A program made the position numbers and the translations under genes. DNA of 64,000 nucleotides, taken from positions 248,001-312,000 of the forward strand of contig NZ_RCZM01000002.1 in NCBI RefSeq assembly GCF_006438965.1. The letters are read 5' to 3'. A model generated the notes under the pieces. That model saw nothing but the letters and a program-made list of their open reading frames with translations, was not told the DNA's origin and ran no database searches. This DNA comes from Pedococcus bigeumensis. GTDB lineage: Bacteria > Actinomycetota > Actinomycetes > Actinomycetales > Dermatophilaceae. Of the stretch, positions 62,058 through 64,000 are shown one piece after another. How positions within the stretch are numbered: the first letter of the stretch is position 1; each line of letters starts with the position of its first letter.

Positions 62058-63683
62058 TGGCCCGCCGCTGGAGGGCGGGACGCCGCGCGTCCGGTCCGAC
62101 TCAAGGCGATCGCCGGCCACCACCATGGCGGCGCTCGAGGCGTGCCGGTGCCCCGTGACCGCGGCGATGAACGTCTCCGCGTCCAGCCACAGGATCGTCG
62201 CCGCCCCGGCGGCCACCACCGATGCGGTTCGCGGCCGTGACATCAGCAGGCCGATCTCCCCGAAGGCGTCCCCGGGGCCCAGCTGTCGCACCGTCTCGCC
62301 GCCCTGGACCACATCGAGCGGCCCGGTCTCGACGATGCCAAAGCCGTCGGGCTCATCCCCTTCGCGCACCACCACCTCGCCAGCCAGCAGGCTGCGTGGA
62401 GTCAAGGCACTGGCGAGTCGTTCCAACGCCATGGCGGGCAGCGGTGCGAACTCCGGCGTGGCCTGGACGAGGGCGAGGTGCGCGGGCGGCACCGCGACCC
62501 GGGCGTCGGCCCGCGCCAGGGGCCGGAGCATCAGCAGCGCGAACGCTGCGAGGGCCGCACCGGTGACGGCCATCGTCGGACCCAGCCCCATGAGGGTGAC
62601 GAGCGGCGGCCCCGCCAGCGAGCCCAGGGTGACCAGGCCGGCCGCAAGGGACCAGAAGGCCGCGTAGGCACGGGCCGCCACGTGGTTGGGCAGCAGGCGG
62701 TCCAGCGCAGTGAAGCCGTAGACGTCCTCGACGGCATTCCCGACACCGACGACCGCGAGCGCGGCCCACGCCACCCAGCCCTCCGGCCACAGCCCGAGCA
62801 GCGCGATGGGCAGCCCCCACAGCACGACGCCGACAGTGGCCCGGCGAGCGGCACCGCCCTGTCGCGGGAGTCGGGCCGCCACGGCTGCGCCGACCAGGCC
62901 ACCGGCCCCCATCGTGGCGAAGAGGGCAGCTACCCGCTCCTCTCCGCCACCTCCCGAGGTGAGGCACAGAGCCGCCACGAAGACGGTCAGCAGCCCACGC
63001 ATCAGGCTCTGGGCCATGAAGACGGCGAACATCCCGCGCAGCTGTGGCTTCAGCAGCTCGGCAAAGCCACGCCCGGCATCCGCCAGGCCAAGCCGGGCCG
63101 TGCGTCTCGGGACCTGGTACGCCGTCCGCACCGACGCCGACGCCACTGCCCCCACAGCGAAGATCACCGACAACGACCCGAGAGCGGCAGCAGGGCTGAG
63201 CGCGGACAGGAGGAGGCCGGCCAGCACCGGGCCCACCAGGGTGCCCACGCCCTCGAGCGCGGCAAAGGCCGCGTTGGCGGTGACGAGCTCGGCGGGTGTC
63301 CGCACGACCTGCGACATGAGCGCTCTCAGGCCGGCCTTGAAGAGGGATCCGCCCACCGAGCCGACCGCCGCCACCACGACGACGCCCCACAGCGAGGCGG
63401 CCGCGGCCGCCCAGGCGAGGGCGAGCGAGGCGGCCGCCCAGAAGAGGTGCACCCCGGCGAGCAGCAACGGCCGTGGCAGCCGGTCTGCCGCCGTGGCGAG
63501 CAGGGGGCCGAGCACGGCGCCGGGCAGCACGCGGGCTGCGGCCACCAGACCCACGGCGCCAACCCCGTCGAGGGAGAAGGCGACCACGGCCAGCGTCACC
63601 AGCAGGGCGAGGTCGGTGGCCACCCAGCAGGCCCAGCTCGTCTGCACGAGCCACAGGTTCCGGTTGCGCTGGCTGGCCGCCAC
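62055..63683 (-). CDS. MFS permease fused to cyclic-nucleotide-binding domain
   Basis: Protein of about 542 aa from GTG 63683. Residues about 10-400 form a 12-helix major facilitator ([52 protein letters not shown]). The C-terminal 120 residues are a cNMP-binding domain: [23 protein letters not shown] and the phosphate-binding cassette [22 protein letters not shown] (G-E-x-x-L and R-T-A). This implies gating by a cyclic nucleotide, an uncommon fusion. Start uncertain; CAAACT six bases before GTG 63683 is a weak hexamer. Divergent from the threonine dehydrogenase gene. Confidence 0.8.
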   Translation of the reverse strand: MAASQRNRNLWLVQTSWACWVATDLALLVTLAVVAFSLDGVGAVGLVAAARVLPGAVLGPLLATAADRLPRPLLLAGVHLFWAAASLALAWAAAAASLWGVVVVAAVGSVGGSLFKAGLRALMSQVVRTPAELVTANAAFAALEGVGTLVGPVLAGLLLSALSPAAALGSLSVIFAVGAVASASVRTAYQVPRRTARLGLADAGRGFAELLKPQLRGMFAVFMAQSLMRGLLTVFVAALCLTSGGGGEERVAALFATMGAGGLVGAAVAARLPRQGGAARRATVGVVLWGLPIALLGLWPEGWVAWAALAVVGVGNAVEDVYGFTALDRLLPNHVAARAYAAFWSLAAGLVTLGSLAGPPLVTLMGLGPTMAVTGAALAAFALLMLRPLARADARVAVPPAHLALVQATPEFAPLPAMALERLASALTPRSLLAGEVVVREGDEPDGFGIVETGPLDVVQGGETVRQLGPGDAFGEIGLLMSRPRTASVVAAGAATILWLDAETFIAAVTGHRHASSAAMVVAGDRLESDRTRGVPPSSGGP

Positions 63684-63739
63684 TCGACCAGTTTGTCCTG
63701 CGTCGCCTGGCTTTGCGGGCCAATCGTCAAACCCGCGGA

Positions 63740-63771
63740 GGTATGCCGCGGACGCAACCAGGCGGCATACC
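63740..63771. repeat. Inverted pair of GGTATGCCGC motifs
   Basis: GGTATGCCGC (63740-63749) and GCGGCATACC (63762-63771), perfect 10-bp arms with a 12-base spacer. It lies between two divergent start codons, so it cannot be a terminator of either gene; an operator or DNA-structural role is possible. Confidence 0.7.
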
Positions 63772-63791
63772 GTCCCTCTCCCCGGGCCCAC

Positions 63792-63797
63792 TATGTT
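63792..63797 (+). promoter_or_regulatory. -10 hexamer of tdh (leaderless)
   Basis: TATGTT, seven bases, GTG 63805. Confidence 0.5.
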
Positions 63798-63804
63798 GTT
63801 CGGC

Positions 63805-64000
63805 GTGCGCGCACTCGTGAAGACCCATGCCGGACCCGGACTCGAGCTCAAGGACGTGCCGGAGCCACAGCCCGGTCCCACCGACGTCAAGATCCGCGTC
63901 CTGCGGGCCGGACTCTGCGGCACCGACCTGCACCTCGAGCAGTGGGACGACTGGGCGGCCTCCACCGTCAAGGCTCCGATGACCATCGGGCACGAGTTCT
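63805..64000 (+). CDS. tdh: L-threonine 3-dehydrogenase (3' partial)
   Basis: First 65 codons of a medium-chain zinc dehydrogenase, cut by the window end. N-terminus [20 protein letters not shown], then [23 protein letters not shown] and MTIGHEF: catalytic zinc Cys in GLCGTDLH and the G-H-E motif. The [12 protein letters not shown] wording is characteristic of threonine 3-dehydrogenase, which makes 2-amino-3-ketobutyrate. GTG start is seven bases after TATGTT. Confidence 0.85.
   Translation, partial: MRALVKTHAGPGLELKDVPEPQPGPTDVKIRVLRAGLCGTDLHLEQWDDWAASTVKAPMTIGHEF

Overview
The window reads as a high-GC Gram-positive actinobacterial chromosome, probably of the Intrasporangiaceae/Micrococcales type. 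This is inferred from the complete Pup-proteasome locus, RbpA, PafBC and the base composition; no reference was compared. Coding density is high. I see no tRNA or rRNA genes, insertion sequences, prophage or CRISPR array, and no clear frameshifted gene. Both end genes are cut by the window edges.

Layout. (1) 1-21 kb: the actinobacterial protein-quality and DNA-damage locus: dop (partial), pup, prcB, prcA, then after an insertion pafA, two FKBP isomerases, pafB-pafC, a small membrane protein, tatA-tatC, a lipid/diacylglycerol kinase and the Ski2-like helicase helY. Inserted between prcA and pafA on the minus strand are a dienelactone hydrolase, a 1-Cys peroxiredoxin, an alpha/beta hydrolase, an epimerase and two tandem coiled-coil proteins, one with a DivIVA-type N-terminus. 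(2) 21-28 kb: a Tat-exported beta-helix protein, a DUF222/HNH endonuclease, a 5'-3' exonuclease, an Lrp regulator, a secreted glucoamylase-like protein, ybaK and bioY. (3) 28-42 kb: a lysine-fermentation gene set (kamA, kdd, kamD, kamE, kal) split around an energy module (phosphoketolase, pta, ackA) plus an amidohydrolase and a Gfo/Idh oxidoreductase. KamA makes beta-lysine, KamDE moves its terminal amino group, Kdd oxidises and deaminates the diamino acid and Kal releases ammonia from 3-aminobutyryl-CoA. Pta-AckA can turn the resulting acetyl-CoA into acetate and ATP. The cleavage enzyme Kce and a CoA-transferase are not in the window. (4) 42-46 kb: an untranslated gap with an orphan promoter, then lnt, a polyprenol-phosphate mannosyltransferase, fxsA and rbpA. 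(5) 46-64 kb: an MFS permease, a secreted D,D-peptidase, a GNAT enzyme, a tandemly duplicated HAD phosphatase, a Ca2+/H+ antiporter, a small SSB-like protein, an AraC-type regulator with a VOC protein, a short UvrA paralogue converging on a HelR-like RNA polymerase-associated helicase that carries a rifamycin-associated element upstream, then patatin, DUF3224, aldo/keto reductase, YciO-like, an MFS-cNMP-domain fusion and the start of a threonine dehydrogenase.

The most unusual signal is not a gene. The octamer GTATGCCG (reverse CGGCATAC) occurs about 49 times on both strands, mostly inside genes, where it is achieved with otherwise disfavoured codons (TAT before GCC, GCA before TAC, ATA). It also occurs as inverted pairs in two intergenic hairpins. 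A second pervasive feature is start codons placed 6-7 bases after a TANNNT hexamer (leaderless promoters). In five cases the TAG stop codon of the upstream gene is itself the first half of that hexamer.
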